Assembly: GCA_002389765.1 (NCBI GenBank)
Contig: DGQM01000017.1
Location: 8,119 to 72,118 of the forward strand
Direction: 5' to 3'
Source of the DNA: Bacteroidetes bacterium UBA4414
GTDB taxonomy: Bacteria > Bacteroidota > Bacteroidia > Chitinophagales > Chitinophagaceae
Length of the DNA: 64,000 nucleotides
Of the stretch, positions 15,792 to 24,240 are shown piece by piece. How positions within the stretch are numbered: position 1 is the first letter of the stretch; each line of letters starts with the position of its first letter. The notes under the pieces were generated by a model. It did not search any database. It saw only the letters and a program-made list of their open reading frames with translations, and was not told where the DNA came from. A program made the translations under genes and the position numbers.

Positions 15792-16406
15792 ATGAAAAAA
15801 CTAATCCTTGTTTTAGTATTGATTGCCTTATCTCTTACTTCTTTTGCTCAGCGTAGCTATAAAGGATATAAAAGCGGCAAAGGTGGACGAAATAATTATG
15901 AATGTCCTAAACTGTATATAGGTGTAACAGCAGGTATCGAAAATCCCGCTGGGCTTGTTGGTTTTAACATTGATGTGCCTGTTACACAACGTTTTTCACT
16001 TTCGGGTAGTGCAGGCCTCAGTTCTTGGGGGTATAAAGCAGGTGGTGAAGGCCGTTTCTATTTTGGCGATTGCAACCGTTCTTGGGCATTAGGTGCAGGC
16101 GTTACGTACAACACAGGATTGAGTAATGTAAGTATGACGCTGCCTACTACATATGGTGATGCTACGGTGCTATTAGATTTGAATTCAAAGACGAATGTAT
16201 TTTTTGCGGTACATAAATTCTTTAATCTCGGCAGAAACGGTCATCGCTTTGATATTATGGCTGGCTACTCAATGAGACTTGATGATGATAACTACACTAT
16301 CCTGAACAATTATGAATTGACAACACAGGGTAAAGATGTAATGAGAGTATTGGCTCCCGGTGGTTTAATGATAGGTTTCGGTTTTACATTTGGTGTACTG
16401 CGTTAG
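15792..16406 (+). CDS. secreted or outer-membrane beta-barrel-like protein
   Basis: 204 residues with signal peptide MKKLILVLVLIALSLTSFAQ, a basic linker (RSYKGYKSGKGGRNNYE) and alternating hydrophobic strands such as LYIGVTAGIENPAGLVGFN, RFSLSGSAGLSSW and the closing LMIGFGFTFGVLR. A small outer-membrane barrel is likely; no family name is recognised. It follows the cytochrome gene by 33 bp and may share its transcript. A strong terminator follows. Confidence 0.75.
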   Translation: MKKLILVLVLIALSLTSFAQRSYKGYKSGKGGRNNYECPKLYIGVTAGIENPAGLVGFNIDVPVTQRFSLSGSAGLSSWGYKAGGEGRFYFGDCNRSWALGAGVTYNTGLSNVSMTLPTTYGDATVLLDLNSKTNVFFAVHKFFNLGRNGHRFDIMAGYSMRLDDDNYTILNNYELTTQGKDVMRVLAPGGLMIGFGFTFGVLR

Positions 16407-16427
16407 TTCTTATGTTTCTAAATAAAG

Positions 16428-16457
16428 TAAAAGGGGATGCAATTGCATCCCCTTTTA
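16428..16457. terminator. bidirectional terminator
   Basis: TAAAAGGGGATGC (16428-16440) and GCATCCCCTTTTA (16445-16457) form a perfect 13-bp stem around AATT between two convergent genes. Confidence 0.9.
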
Positions 16458-17165
16458 TTATTTGAACCTGTAATGCAGGAAAAATCGTTGTGCAAGATTG
16501 CCCATATCAAAGTCAAAGAGACCATTGCTTTTGTTATTCACTTTCATAGTACTATAGGTTGCATTGATGCCAAAGAACTCAACACCGGCTGTTATACGCT
16601 TAAATACAAGTTTAGCACCAACACTTGGCAACAGGCTGGCGTGCCACATGGTAAGGTCTGATGCAGGCCTGCCAAAATAGTCGCCACTGTTTTCGTATGT
16701 GTAATTACTCGTCATATACGTCTTGTCAACCAGCGTGTCTTGCTTTCCTTTTCCGTATCCCACATTCAGCTCTACCGCAGCAAACAGGTATACCCGTTTA
16801 TAAAATTTCCTTTGTATCTGTGCGGCAGCGCCAACCTTTACAAGGTCTGCAACCCTGCGTGTGCGCATGTCTATAAAAGTGTCAATATTTACTGTTTTAC
16901 GAAATATATCACCCGCAGAATAGTGATTGCCATATCCTGCCATTATTCTGTAGCCTACACGTTCGTTTTTCCAGTGGCTGTACTGAATGCCCAGCATATT
17001 TACATTCCTATTGTTGGCACTCGTGTTGCTGATAGTATTGTGCGTAAACACACCAACCTCGTTCTGTGGCTCTTCAGTAACTGCCAGTACTTGTAAACTT
17101 TTTGTTTGTGCAAATGCTGTGGTGCTGATGAATATGATACCGGCAGCGAGTAGTATATTTTTCAT
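16458..17165 (-). CDS. secreted beta-barrel-like protein, unrecognised
   Basis: 235 residues from the ATG at 17163-17165; the longer frame adds seven residues before a clean signal peptide (MKNILLAAGIIFISTTAFAQ). The mature part has alternating strands with frequent Tyr and Gly (VGYRIMAGYGNHYSAG, VYLFAAVELNVGYGKG, LLPSVGAKLVFKRITAGVEF) and ends in YRFK, as outer-membrane barrels often end with an aromatic strand. Function unknown. It ends one base beyond the terminator stem. Confidence 0.75.
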   Translation of the reverse strand: MKNILLAAGIIFISTTAFAQTKSLQVLAVTEEPQNEVGVFTHNTISNTSANNRNVNMLGIQYSHWKNERVGYRIMAGYGNHYSAGDIFRKTVNIDTFIDMRTRRVADLVKVGAAAQIQRKFYKRVYLFAAVELNVGYGKGKQDTLVDKTYMTSNYTYENSGDYFGRPASDLTMWHASLLPSVGAKLVFKRITAGVEFFGINATYSTMKVNNKSNGLFDFDMGNLAQRFFLHYRFK

Positions 17166-17230
17166 AAATGTTTGTCCGTTATGCAAAGAACGTATTTGTG
17201 TGGCGATTATTGTAGTCGCAATGAAATCAG

Positions 17231-17836
17231 CTATTCTATAGCGGCATTATACTTAGCGGCTACTACATCCCAGTTAATCACATTCCAGATGGCTTGCAGA
17301 TAGTCAGGACGCCTGTTTTGATATTTTATATAATAGGCATGTTCCCAAACATCAATACCCAAAATCGGCGTGCCTCTTACTTCAGCAATATCCATCAGCG
17401 GGTTATCCTGATTGGGTGTAGAGCATACATCCAGTTTACCATCTTTTACTATCAGCCAAGCCCAGCCACTGCCAAAGCGTGCAAGCCCTGCTGCATTTAG
17501 TTTTTCTTTCATTGCGTTGAACGAACCGAAACAAGTATCGATGGCTTCTGCTAATGCACCTGTAGGCTCTCCGTCACCATTTGGGCTTAGTATTTCCCAG
17601 TATTGGCTGTGGTTATAATGGCTGCCTGCACTGTTGCGAGCAGCGGGGTAGTTTGAAATATTGGCAAGTAATTCCTGCAGCGATAATGTTTCGCCATCTG
17701 TGCCTGCCAATGCTTTATTCAGATTGTCTACTGTGGTTTGGTGGTGCTTATAGTAATGGGTTTCCATCGTCAAAGCATCGATGTGTGGTTCCAGTGCATC
17801 AAATGCATATTTTAATGCAGGAAATAAGTGAGCCAT
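17231..17836 (-). CDS. Fe/Mn-type superoxide dismutase, divergent copy
   Basis: 201 residues from MAHLFPALKY; an upstream in-frame start adds nine residues that are not conserved. It converts superoxide to peroxide and oxygen, in the cytoplasm (no signal peptide). Metal ligands are visible: His27 in ETHYYKHH, His in HYNHSQYW, and Asp/His in DVWEHAYY. The gateway tyrosine (Tyr34 of E. coli SodB) is replaced by Thr35 (KHHQTTV), whereas the neighbouring copy keeps it. NQD in STPNQDNPL is typical of Mn or cambialistic enzymes. It lies next to the second sod on the same strand, with a terminator between them, so it arose by tandem duplication and is transcribed separately. Confidence 0.93.
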   Translation of the reverse strand: MAHLFPALKYAFDALEPHIDALTMETHYYKHHQTTVDNLNKALAGTDGETLSLQELLANISNYPAARNSAGSHYNHSQYWEILSPNGDGEPTGALAEAIDTCFGSFNAMKEKLNAAGLARFGSGWAWLIVKDGKLDVCSTPNQDNPLMDIAEVRGTPILGIDVWEHAYYIKYQNRRPDYLQAIWNVINWDVVAAKYNAAIE

Positions 17837-17888
17837 ATGTGTAAGTTTTGGAGTGATACACAAGGTTATCTCACTTCATTGTAAAACA

Positions 17889-17919
17889 AAAGTGGTTACA
17901 ATAACATTGTAACCACTTT
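17889..17919 (-). terminator. terminator of the downstream-facing sod gene
   Basis: A perfect 14-bp stem, AAAGTGGTTACAAT (17889-17902) and ATTGTAACCACTTT (17906-17919), with loop AAC. On the minus strand it is followed by TGTTTT. It lies between the two tandem sod genes, which argues against simple read-through. Confidence 0.85.
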
Positions 17920-17941
17920 AACATTTATGTTTAACTGATTG

Positions 17942-18544
17942 TTATTTAGCAGCTTCGAATTTAGCAGCTACCGCATCCCAGTTGATAACATTCCAGATAG
18001 CACCCAGATAGTCAGGGCGTTTGTTTTGATATTTCAGGTAATATGCGTGTTCCCATACGTCGATACCCAAAATTGGTGTGCCTTTTACTTCAGCAATATC
18101 CATCAGTGGGTTGTCTTGGTTGGGTGTAGAGCATACATCCAGTTTACCATCTTTTACTATCAGCCAAGCCCAGCCGCTACCAAAGCGTGTAGTACCTGCT
18201 GTGTTCATTTTTTCTTTCAGTGCATCCAAAGAGCCGAACGCGCTGTTGATAGCATCTGCCAATGCACCTGATGGTTGGCTGCCGCTTGGTCCCAGAATTT
18301 CCCAAAACAGCGAGTGATTCCAATGGCCACCGCCATTGTTGCGTACCGCTGCCGGGTATTTAGAGATGTTAGCCATCAGTTCTTCAAGCGATTTGCCTTC
18401 ACCATCTGTACCTGCCAGTGCTTTATTCAGGTTATCTACATAAGCCTGATGGTGCCTGTCGTGGTGTATTTGCATTGTCAATGCATCGATGTGTGGTTCC
18501 AGTGCGTCAAACGCGTATCCTAATGCAGGAAGTGTATGTGCCAT
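17942..18544 (-). CDS. sodA: Fe/Mn-type superoxide dismutase, canonical copy
   Basis: 200 residues from MAHTLPALGY at 18544; the longer frame is excluded because it would start inside the promoter. All expected residues are present: ligand His27 (QIHHDRHH), gateway Tyr35 (HHQAYV), NHSLFW, GSGWAWL, STPNQDNPL and the DVWEHAYY Asp/His pair. Gly before NHSLFW together with the Gln in NQD suggests Mn or cambialistic metal use. Cytoplasmic. A complete -33/-7 promoter is present upstream. Confidence 0.96.
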   Translation of the reverse strand: MAHTLPALGYAFDALEPHIDALTMQIHHDRHHQAYVDNLNKALAGTDGEGKSLEELMANISKYPAAVRNNGGGHWNHSLFWEILGPSGSQPSGALADAINSAFGSLDALKEKMNTAGTTRFGSGWAWLIVKDGKLDVCSTPNQDNPLMDIAEVKGTPILGIDVWEHAYYLKYQNKRPDYLGAIWNVINWDAVAAKFEAAK

Positions 18545-18576
18545 AGTTTTATTGTTTTTTACATTTAAAAGGACTC

Positions 18577-18606
18577 CAAAGTTAAACCCCATTGCCGAAA
18601 GCCCAA
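18577..18606 (-). promoter_or_regulatory. -33/-7 promoter of sodA
   Basis: On the minus strand TTG (18606-18604) is followed after 19 nt by TAACTTTG (18584-18577), a full match to the Bacteroidota sigma-ABfr promoter pattern TTTG-N19-TAnnTTTG. The ATG is 32 nt further on. Confidence 0.75.
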
Positions 18607-18722
18607 AATGAGGAGCGTTTTTAATAGTTATTTAAAATAGCGCTATAGGCACTTGTAGGCGTTATTAGCCTTTTGTGTTTTTGTTAACCGCTAATTATCA
18701 ATACTAATAGGTTTTATGCTCA

Positions 18723-18750
18723 TTTGTAGCTGTAGTAGCGTAGCTACAAA
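18723..18750. promoter_or_regulatory. inverted repeat upstream of the RND gene
   Basis: TTTGTAGCT (18723-18731) and AGCTACAAA (18742-18750) form a perfect 9-bp inverted repeat with a 10-bp spacer. It lies about 50 bp upstream of the -7 box at 18800-18807. It may be an operator of the efflux genes; no T-run supports a terminator. Confidence 0.35.
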
Positions 18751-18799
18751 CAGGCAATCTGCCGTTTCATGTACATACAGCAAACAGGCGTATAGTCTG

Positions 18800-18807
18800 T
18801 ATATTTG
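18800..18807 (+). promoter_or_regulatory. -7 box of the RND-tolC operon
   Basis: TATATTTG matches TAnnTTTG and lies 23 nt before the ATG at 18831. Confidence 0.5.
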
Positions 18808-18830
18808 AATGATATTTCGAAACTATTCGC

Positions 18831-21800
18831 ATGAGTCTTCCTTCGTTATCCTTACGGCGGCCTGTATTAGCCATCGTTCTCAATATTCTGATAGTAGTTT
18901 TTGGTTACATCGGGTTCACTTCGCTCGGTGTGCGCGACTATCCGTCTATCGATCCACCGATTATCAACGTGCGTACCTCTTATGCAGGTGCCAATCCTGA
19001 TATCATAGAATCGCAGATAACGGAGCCGTTGGAAAAATCTGTAAATGGTATTGCAGGCATCAAGAGTATATCATCTACCAGTGCGCAGGGTAATAGTAAC
19101 ATTACCGTAGAGTTTGATTTGGGTGTAGACCTGGAAGCAGCCGCAAATGACGTGCGCGATAAAGTATCGCAAGCCATCCGCAACTTGCCACAGGATATAG
19201 ACGCGCCGCCTGTAGTGTCTAAAGCAGATGCCAACTCGCAGCCCATCATATCTATGACGGTGCAGAGCGATACCAAGAATCAACTGGAATTGACAGAATA
19301 TGCAGAGAACGTATTGGTAGAGCGTTTGCAGACTATCCCCGGTGTAAGTAGCATACAAATATGGGGGCAGAAGCGCTATGCCATGCGTTTGTGGATAGAC
19401 CCGCTAAAACTGGCAGGTTATGGTATCACGTTTCAGGATGTAGAGCAATCGCTGGCAAAACAAAATGTGGAATTGCCTTCCGGTAAGCTATCAGGTGCTA
19501 ATACAGAACTCTCTGTGCGCACATTCGGCAGGCTATTCAGCGAAGAGGATTTCAATAACCTGATAATAAAGAATGTTAACGGTACAGATATTCACTTGCG
19601 CGATGTAGGTGAGGCAGTGCTGGGGCCGGAGAATGAAGAAACCGTACTGAAAGAAAGCAATGTGCCGATGATAGCACTGGCTATTACGCCACAGCCGGGT
19701 TCTAACTATGTAGCTATTGCCGATGAGTTTTACAAACGTTACGATGCACTGAAAAAAGACATCCCTGCCGACTTTAAAGTAAACATAGCACTCGATACCA
19801 CTGCTTACATCAAGAAATCTATCAGCGAGGTAGAGGAAACATTGTTTGTGGCATTCGCACTGGTTATCATTATTATCTACCTTTTCTTCCGCGATTGGCT
19901 CATTGCCTTCCGTCCGTTGATAGACATACCGGTGAGTTTGATAGGTGCATTCTTCATCATGTACATGATGGGCTTTACTATCAATATCCTTACCCTACTG
20001 GCTATTGTACTGGCTACAGGTCTTGTGGTAGATGATGGTATTGTTGTAACAGAGAATATATATAAGAAGATAGAAAAGGGCATGGAGAAGCACCGTGCCG
20101 CCAGAGAGGGTAGTGAGGAGATATATTTTGCAGTTATCTCTACGTCCATCACACTGGCAGTTGTGTTCTTGCCGATTGTCTTTTTACAGGGTTTTACGGG
20201 TAGGTTGTTCAGAGAGTTTGGGATAGTAGTGGCAGGTGCGGTATTGATATCTGCATTTGTATCACTGTCATTAACTCCTGTATTGAACGTACTAATGACG
20301 CGCAAAGAACACAAACCTTCAAAATTCTATGTAAAGTCTGAACCATTCTTTCAATGGATGGAGCAGACCTACAAGAAAGGGTTGGTATGGATAATGCGTA
20401 ACAAAATGGTAGCTGTTGCGGGTGTGATAGTAAGCTTTGCATTGATATTTTTCATCGGTAAAGGTTTGCAAAGCGAGCTTGCTCCACTTGAAGACCGCGG
20501 TCGCTTCCGTGCGCAGGTATCTGCACCGGAGGGTACGTCTTACGATGCCATGGATAAATACATGGAGCAACTGGTAGGTGTAGTGCTCGATTCTGTGCCT
20601 GAAAGGGAAGTGGCACTATCTGTTACAGCTCCTGGTTTTACAGGTTCGGGCGCGGTAAACACAGGCTTTATGAATGTGCGCCTCAGCGACGCGGATAAAC
20701 GCAAACGCTCGCAAGATGAAATAGTACAGGCAGTAAACCGCAACTTGCAAAAGAAAAACTTTGGCCGTGCATTTGCTATACAAGAACAGACTATATCTGT
20801 GCAGCGTGGTGGTAGTGCATACCCTGTTGTATTCATCTTGCAAAATATCAACTTCGAGAAGCTGGCGCAGGTTGTGCCTAAGTTTCTGGACGAGGTAAAT
20901 CAGAATCCTGTATTTCAGGGTGCTGATATCGATTTGAAATTCAACAAGCCTGAATTGACTGTGAGCATCAACCGTGCAAAAGCATCGCAGGCAGGTGTTT
21001 CTATTCAGGATATAGCACAGACTTTGCAATTGGCATTGAGTAACCGTCGTCTCGGTTACTTTACCAAAAACGGTAAACAGTATCAGGTACTCGGACAAGT
21101 ATTTCGCGAAAACCGCGAAGCGCCGATAGACCTCAAAACATTCTATGTGCGCAACAGCACAGGGCAGGTAATGTCTATCGATAATTTTGTATCGATAGAA
21201 GAAACAACCAGCCCATCGCAGATATATCACTACAACAGGTACAAGTCTGCAACCATATCATCGGGCCTTGCTCCGGGCAAAACCATTGGTGATGGTATTG
21301 CTGAAATGGATAAGATTTATGAAAAGCTGAAGAAGGAAAAAGTAGTAGATGAATCATTTACAACTTCACTTGGTGGCGCGTCTAAAGACTATGTAGAAAG
21401 CTCTTCCAATACGCTCTTTGCATTCATACTAGCTCTTGTGTTGATATACCTGATTCTGGCAGCACAGTTCGAGAGCTTTATTGATCCACTCATCATTATG
21501 CTAACGGTGCCATTGGCCATTGCAGGTGCAGTATTATCACTGTGGTTGTTTGGTCAAACACTCAACATCTTCTCGCAGATTGGTATGATTATGTTGATAG
21601 GTCTTGTTACCAAAAATGGTATCCTGATTGTGGAATATGCCAACCATATTCGCGACAGGGGAGCATCAAAAGTAAATGCGGTAATAGAAGCAGCATCTAT
21701 GCGTCTGCGTCCTATATTAATGACAAGCCTTGCTATGATGTTTGGTGCATTACCTCTGGCACTGTCGCTTGGTGCAGCGTCTAAGAGCCGTATGCCATTG

Positions 21801-21929
21801 GGTATAGTGATAGTAGGCGGCTTGCTGTTCTCACTGGTGCTGTCACTGTTTATAGTACCGGTTATTTATACATTCTTCTCTCGCAGAAAACCACAATCGG
21901 CTACTGCGGTAGATAAACTGAACGATTAA
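18831..21929 (+). CDS. RND efflux permease (HAE1/AcrB-like)
   Basis: 1032 residues, normal for an AcrB/MexB-type pump. TM1 (PVLAIVLNILIVVFGYIGF) leads into porter domains with GVRDYPSIDPP and ESQITEPLEKSVNGI. The proton-relay aspartate pair is visible in LVVDDGIVVTENIY, and the second half repeats the pattern (LIGLVTKNGILIVEYANHIR). It is an inner-membrane, proton-driven exporter of drugs, dyes or lipids. Its stop overlaps the ATG of a tolC gene by one base, but no membrane-fusion (adaptor) gene is present on either side, which is unusual. The substrate cannot be inferred. Confidence 0.96.
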   Translation: MSLPSLSLRRPVLAIVLNILIVVFGYIGFTSLGVRDYPSIDPPIINVRTSYAGANPDIIESQITEPLEKSVNGIAGIKSISSTSAQGNSNITVEFDLGVDLEAAANDVRDKVSQAIRNLPQDIDAPPVVSKADANSQPIISMTVQSDTKNQLELTEYAENVLVERLQTIPGVSSIQIWGQKRYAMRLWIDPLKLAGYGITFQDVEQSLAKQNVELPSGKLSGANTELSVRTFGRLFSEEDFNNLIIKNVNGTDIHLRDVGEAVLGPENEETVLKESNVPMIALAITPQPGSNYVAIADEFYKRYDALKKDIPADFKVNIALDTTAYIKKSISEVEETLFVAFALVIIIIYLFFRDWLIAFRPLIDIPVSLIGAFFIMYMMGFTINILTLLAIVLATGLVVDDGIVVTENIYKKIEKGMEKHRAAREGSEEIYFAVISTSITLAVVFLPIVFLQGFTGRLFREFGIVVAGAVLISAFVSLSLTPVLNVLMTRKEHKPSKFYVKSEPFFQWMEQTYKKGLVWIMRNKMVAVAGVIVSFALIFFIGKGLQSELAPLEDRGRFRAQVSAPEGTSYDAMDKYMEQLVGVVLDSVPEREVALSVTAPGFTGSGAVNTGFMNVRLSDADKRKRSQDEIVQAVNRNLQKKNFGRAFAIQEQTISVQRGGSAYPVVFILQNINFEKLAQVVPKFLDEVNQNPVFQGADIDLKFNKPELTVSINRAKASQAGVSIQDIAQTLQLALSNRRLGYFTKNGKQYQVLGQVFRENREAPIDLKTFYVRNSTGQVMSIDNFVSIEETTSPSQIYHYNRYKSATISSGLAPGKTIGDGIAEMDKIYEKLKKEKVVDESFTTSLGGASKDYVESSSNTLFAFILALVLIYLILAAQFESFIDPLIIMLTVPLAIAGAVLSLWLFGQTLNIFSQIGMIMLIGLVTKNGILIVEYANHIRDRGASKVNAVIEAASMRLRPILMTSLAMMFGALPLALSLGAASKSRMPLGIVIVGGLLFSLVLSLFIVPVIYTFFSRRKPQSATAVDKLND

Positions 21930-23224
21930 TGAAGCAAATATTAGCGGGCATATTACTCCTTTCTGGTACGGTAGCTACTGCACAGCAGCGGCTATCGCTG
22001 AGCGATGCCATTGCCAAAGCGCTTGAACATAATTTTGATATACGCATTGCAAAGACAGCACTGCAACAAGCAGAGCGCAACAATACATTGGGCAATGCAG
22101 GCTTTTCTCCCAATGTAAATGCTACGGCAGGTGTTACCACAGGTAGCGCAAATACCAGAATAGAATTTGCAGATGGACGTGTACAGGAAGTGGCAAACGC
22201 TACATCTGTTGGCTACAACGGTGCGGTATCACTTGGGTGGACTTTGTTTGATGGTGGCAGAATGTTCCTGAATAAAAAATTACTGAACACACAAGAAGCA
22301 GTAGCAAGTGCACAATTAAAGGAACGTGTGCAAGCCATCGTATCGCAAACCATACAAGCCTATGCCGCTGCTGTATTGCAAAAGCAGCAGGGTGTAGCCA
22401 TAGATACGGCATTGGTATTGGCAAAAACAAGGATGTTCTTATCGCAAGTGAAGTATGAAACGGGTGCTTCTGCCAAAGTAGATTTTCTACAGGCAAGGGT
22501 AGACTATAACACACGCCAATCAGATTCACTTTCGTTAGAAGCGCAACATATTTCTTCGCTTGCTATGCTGAATGCGCTGATGGGTGAAGAAGCAGATAAA
22601 CTGTATGTATTGGATGACGAGCTGCAAATGAATACCGCATTGCAACCAACAAACAAAGACAGGCTGAAAGACCTGAGCCCTTCTTTGCAGATAGCAAGAC
22701 AAAATGCGGAAGCTTCTGAATTGAGTGCGAAGATTGCAAAAGCTTTCATGCTGCCAACATTGTCGGTAAACGGGGCATATTCCTACAACCGTACACAGAG
22801 TCAGGCGGGTTTCGCATTGTTCAACCAGAGCTATGGCCCAACAGGTGGCGCTAATCTCAGTGTTCCATTGTTTCAGGGTGGTAACCTGCGCAGGCAGGCA
22901 AAAGTAGCGTCGCTGCAAGCTATGCGTATGCAGCTTACCTACGATTGGCAGCATACCGAACTGAGCAGACAATACCGCACCGCATGGGGCAATTATGAAA
23001 TGGCACTGGCTGCCTACAAGTTGGAGCAAGAAAATATTGGCTATGCTAAAGAAAATCTGGATATACAGAAAGCGCGTTTTCGCGTAGGCGTGGCAAACAC
23101 ACTGGAAACACGCGAGGCAGAGAATAGCTACGTACTGGCATTGCAACGCTTGTTTACAGCTGCCTACAACCTGAAAGTAAGCGAAACCAAAGTACTAGAA
23201 CTGGAAGGAAACTTAGTAAAATAA
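21929..23224 (+). CDS. TolC-family outer-membrane efflux protein
   Basis: 431 residues. A signal peptide (MKQILAGILLLSGTVATAQ) precedes LSLSDAIAKALEHNFDIRIA, the standard TolC/OEP opening, long coiled-coil helices rich in Ala and Gln, and the second repeat closing with FRVGVANTLETREAENSYV. It forms the outer-membrane duct for the RND pump and is translationally coupled to it (ATG overlaps the pump stop). A terminator follows directly. Confidence 0.95.
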   Translation: MKQILAGILLLSGTVATAQQRLSLSDAIAKALEHNFDIRIAKTALQQAERNNTLGNAGFSPNVNATAGVTTGSANTRIEFADGRVQEVANATSVGYNGAVSLGWTLFDGGRMFLNKKLLNTQEAVASAQLKERVQAIVSQTIQAYAAAVLQKQQGVAIDTALVLAKTRMFLSQVKYETGASAKVDFLQARVDYNTRQSDSLSLEAQHISSLAMLNALMGEEADKLYVLDDELQMNTALQPTNKDRLKDLSPSLQIARQNAEASELSAKIAKAFMLPTLSVNGAYSYNRTQSQAGFALFNQSYGPTGGANLSVPLFQGGNLRRQAKVASLQAMRMQLTYDWQHTELSRQYRTAWGNYEMALAAYKLEQENIGYAKENLDIQKARFRVGVANTLETREAENSYVLALQRLFTAAYNLKVSETKVLELEGNLVK

Positions 23225-23251
23225 AAAAGCCCCTCATTGAGGGGCTTTTTT
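23223..23251. terminator. bidirectional terminator after tolC
   Basis: AAAAAAGCCCCTCA and TGAGGGGCTTTTTT form the stem immediately at the tolC stop. It lies between convergent tolC and the UDP-xylose synthase gene. Confidence 0.9.
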
Positions 23252-23259
23252 ATTCTCGA

Positions 23260-24201
23260 TTAGATATGTTGTTTGAAATACTCCAGCGTCCTGCGCAGAC
23301 CTTCACTGCGGTCTACAGTTGGTTGCCATCCCAGTATTTCTTTTGCTTTTGTAATGTTTGGCTGACGTTGTTTAGGGTCATCCTGTGGCAGTGGTTCGTA
23401 CACTATCTTCGATTTAGAACCTGTTAGTGCAATCACTTCTTCCGCAAATTGCAGCAGGCTTATCTCTACAGGGTTACCAATGTTCACCGGCATGTGGTAG
23501 TCGCTCAGCAACAAACGATAAATACCTTCTACAAGGTCATCGCAATAGCAGAATGAACGTGTTTGAGAACCATCACCATATACAGTAACATCTTCGCCAC
23601 GCAGTGCCTGGCTCATGAATGTAGGCAGCGCACGGCCGTCATCGAGGCGCATACGCGGACCGTATGTGTTGAAGATACGTATGATGCGTGTTTCCACACC
23701 GTGGAAGTTGTGGTAAGCCATAGTGATGCTTTCCATGTAGCGCTTAGCTTCATCATATACACCACGCGGGCCTATCGGATTTACATTGCCCCAGTATTCT
23801 TCTGTCTGCGGATGCACCAGTGGATCGCCATACACTTCAGATGTAGAAGCTACCAGTATGCGTGCGCCTTTTGCTTTAGCAAGGCCCAACAGGTTGTGGG
23901 TACCCATTGCACCTACTTTCAGCGTTTGGATAGGCATCTTCAGATAGTCTATCGGGCTGGCAGGTGATGCAAAGTGCAGTATATAATCGATGTTGCCGGG
24001 TACGTGTACAAACTTGGTAACATCGTGATGATAGAAATCAAAGTCCTTATTAGGGAACAGGTGTTCTATGTTCTGGATATTACCGGTCAGCAGGTTGTCC
24101 ATACCAACTACAGTATATCCTTCTTTCAGAAACCTGTCGCACAGGTGAGAACCGAGGAAGCCTGCGGCACCTGTTATTAATATGCGTTTCTTAGTACTCA
24201 T
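23260..24201 (-). CDS. UDP-glucuronate decarboxylase (UDP-xylose synthase)
   Basis: 313 residues, an extended short-chain dehydrogenase: NAD-binding GAAGFLGSHL near the N-terminus, the decarboxylase-typical HFASPASPIDY, the active-site STSEVYGDP and YDEAK (Tyr/Lys pair), then IRIFNTYGPRMRLDDGR. These are hallmarks of UXS, which converts UDP-glucuronate to UDP-xylose in the cytoplasm. The neighbouring upstream gene on the same strand makes UDP-glucuronate, so the pair supplies UDP-xylose for surface polysaccharide. No glycosyltransferases are adjacent. Confidence 0.95.
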   Translation of the reverse strand: MSTKKRILITGAAGFLGSHLCDRFLKEGYTVVGMDNLLTGNIQNIEHLFPNKDFDFYHHDVTKFVHVPGNIDYILHFASPASPIDYLKMPIQTLKVGAMGTHNLLGLAKAKGARILVASTSEVYGDPLVHPQTEEYWGNVNPIGPRGVYDEAKRYMESITMAYHNFHGVETRIIRIFNTYGPRMRLDDGRALPTFMSQALRGEDVTVYGDGSQTRSFCYCDDLVEGIYRLLLSDYHMPVNIGNPVEISLLQFAEEVIALTGSKSKIVYEPLPQDDPKQRQPNITKAKEILGWQPTVDRSEGLRRTLEYFKQHI

Positions 24202-24240
24202 TTATGTATGATGTGTTATTGTCTGTTGTGAATGTCCCGA

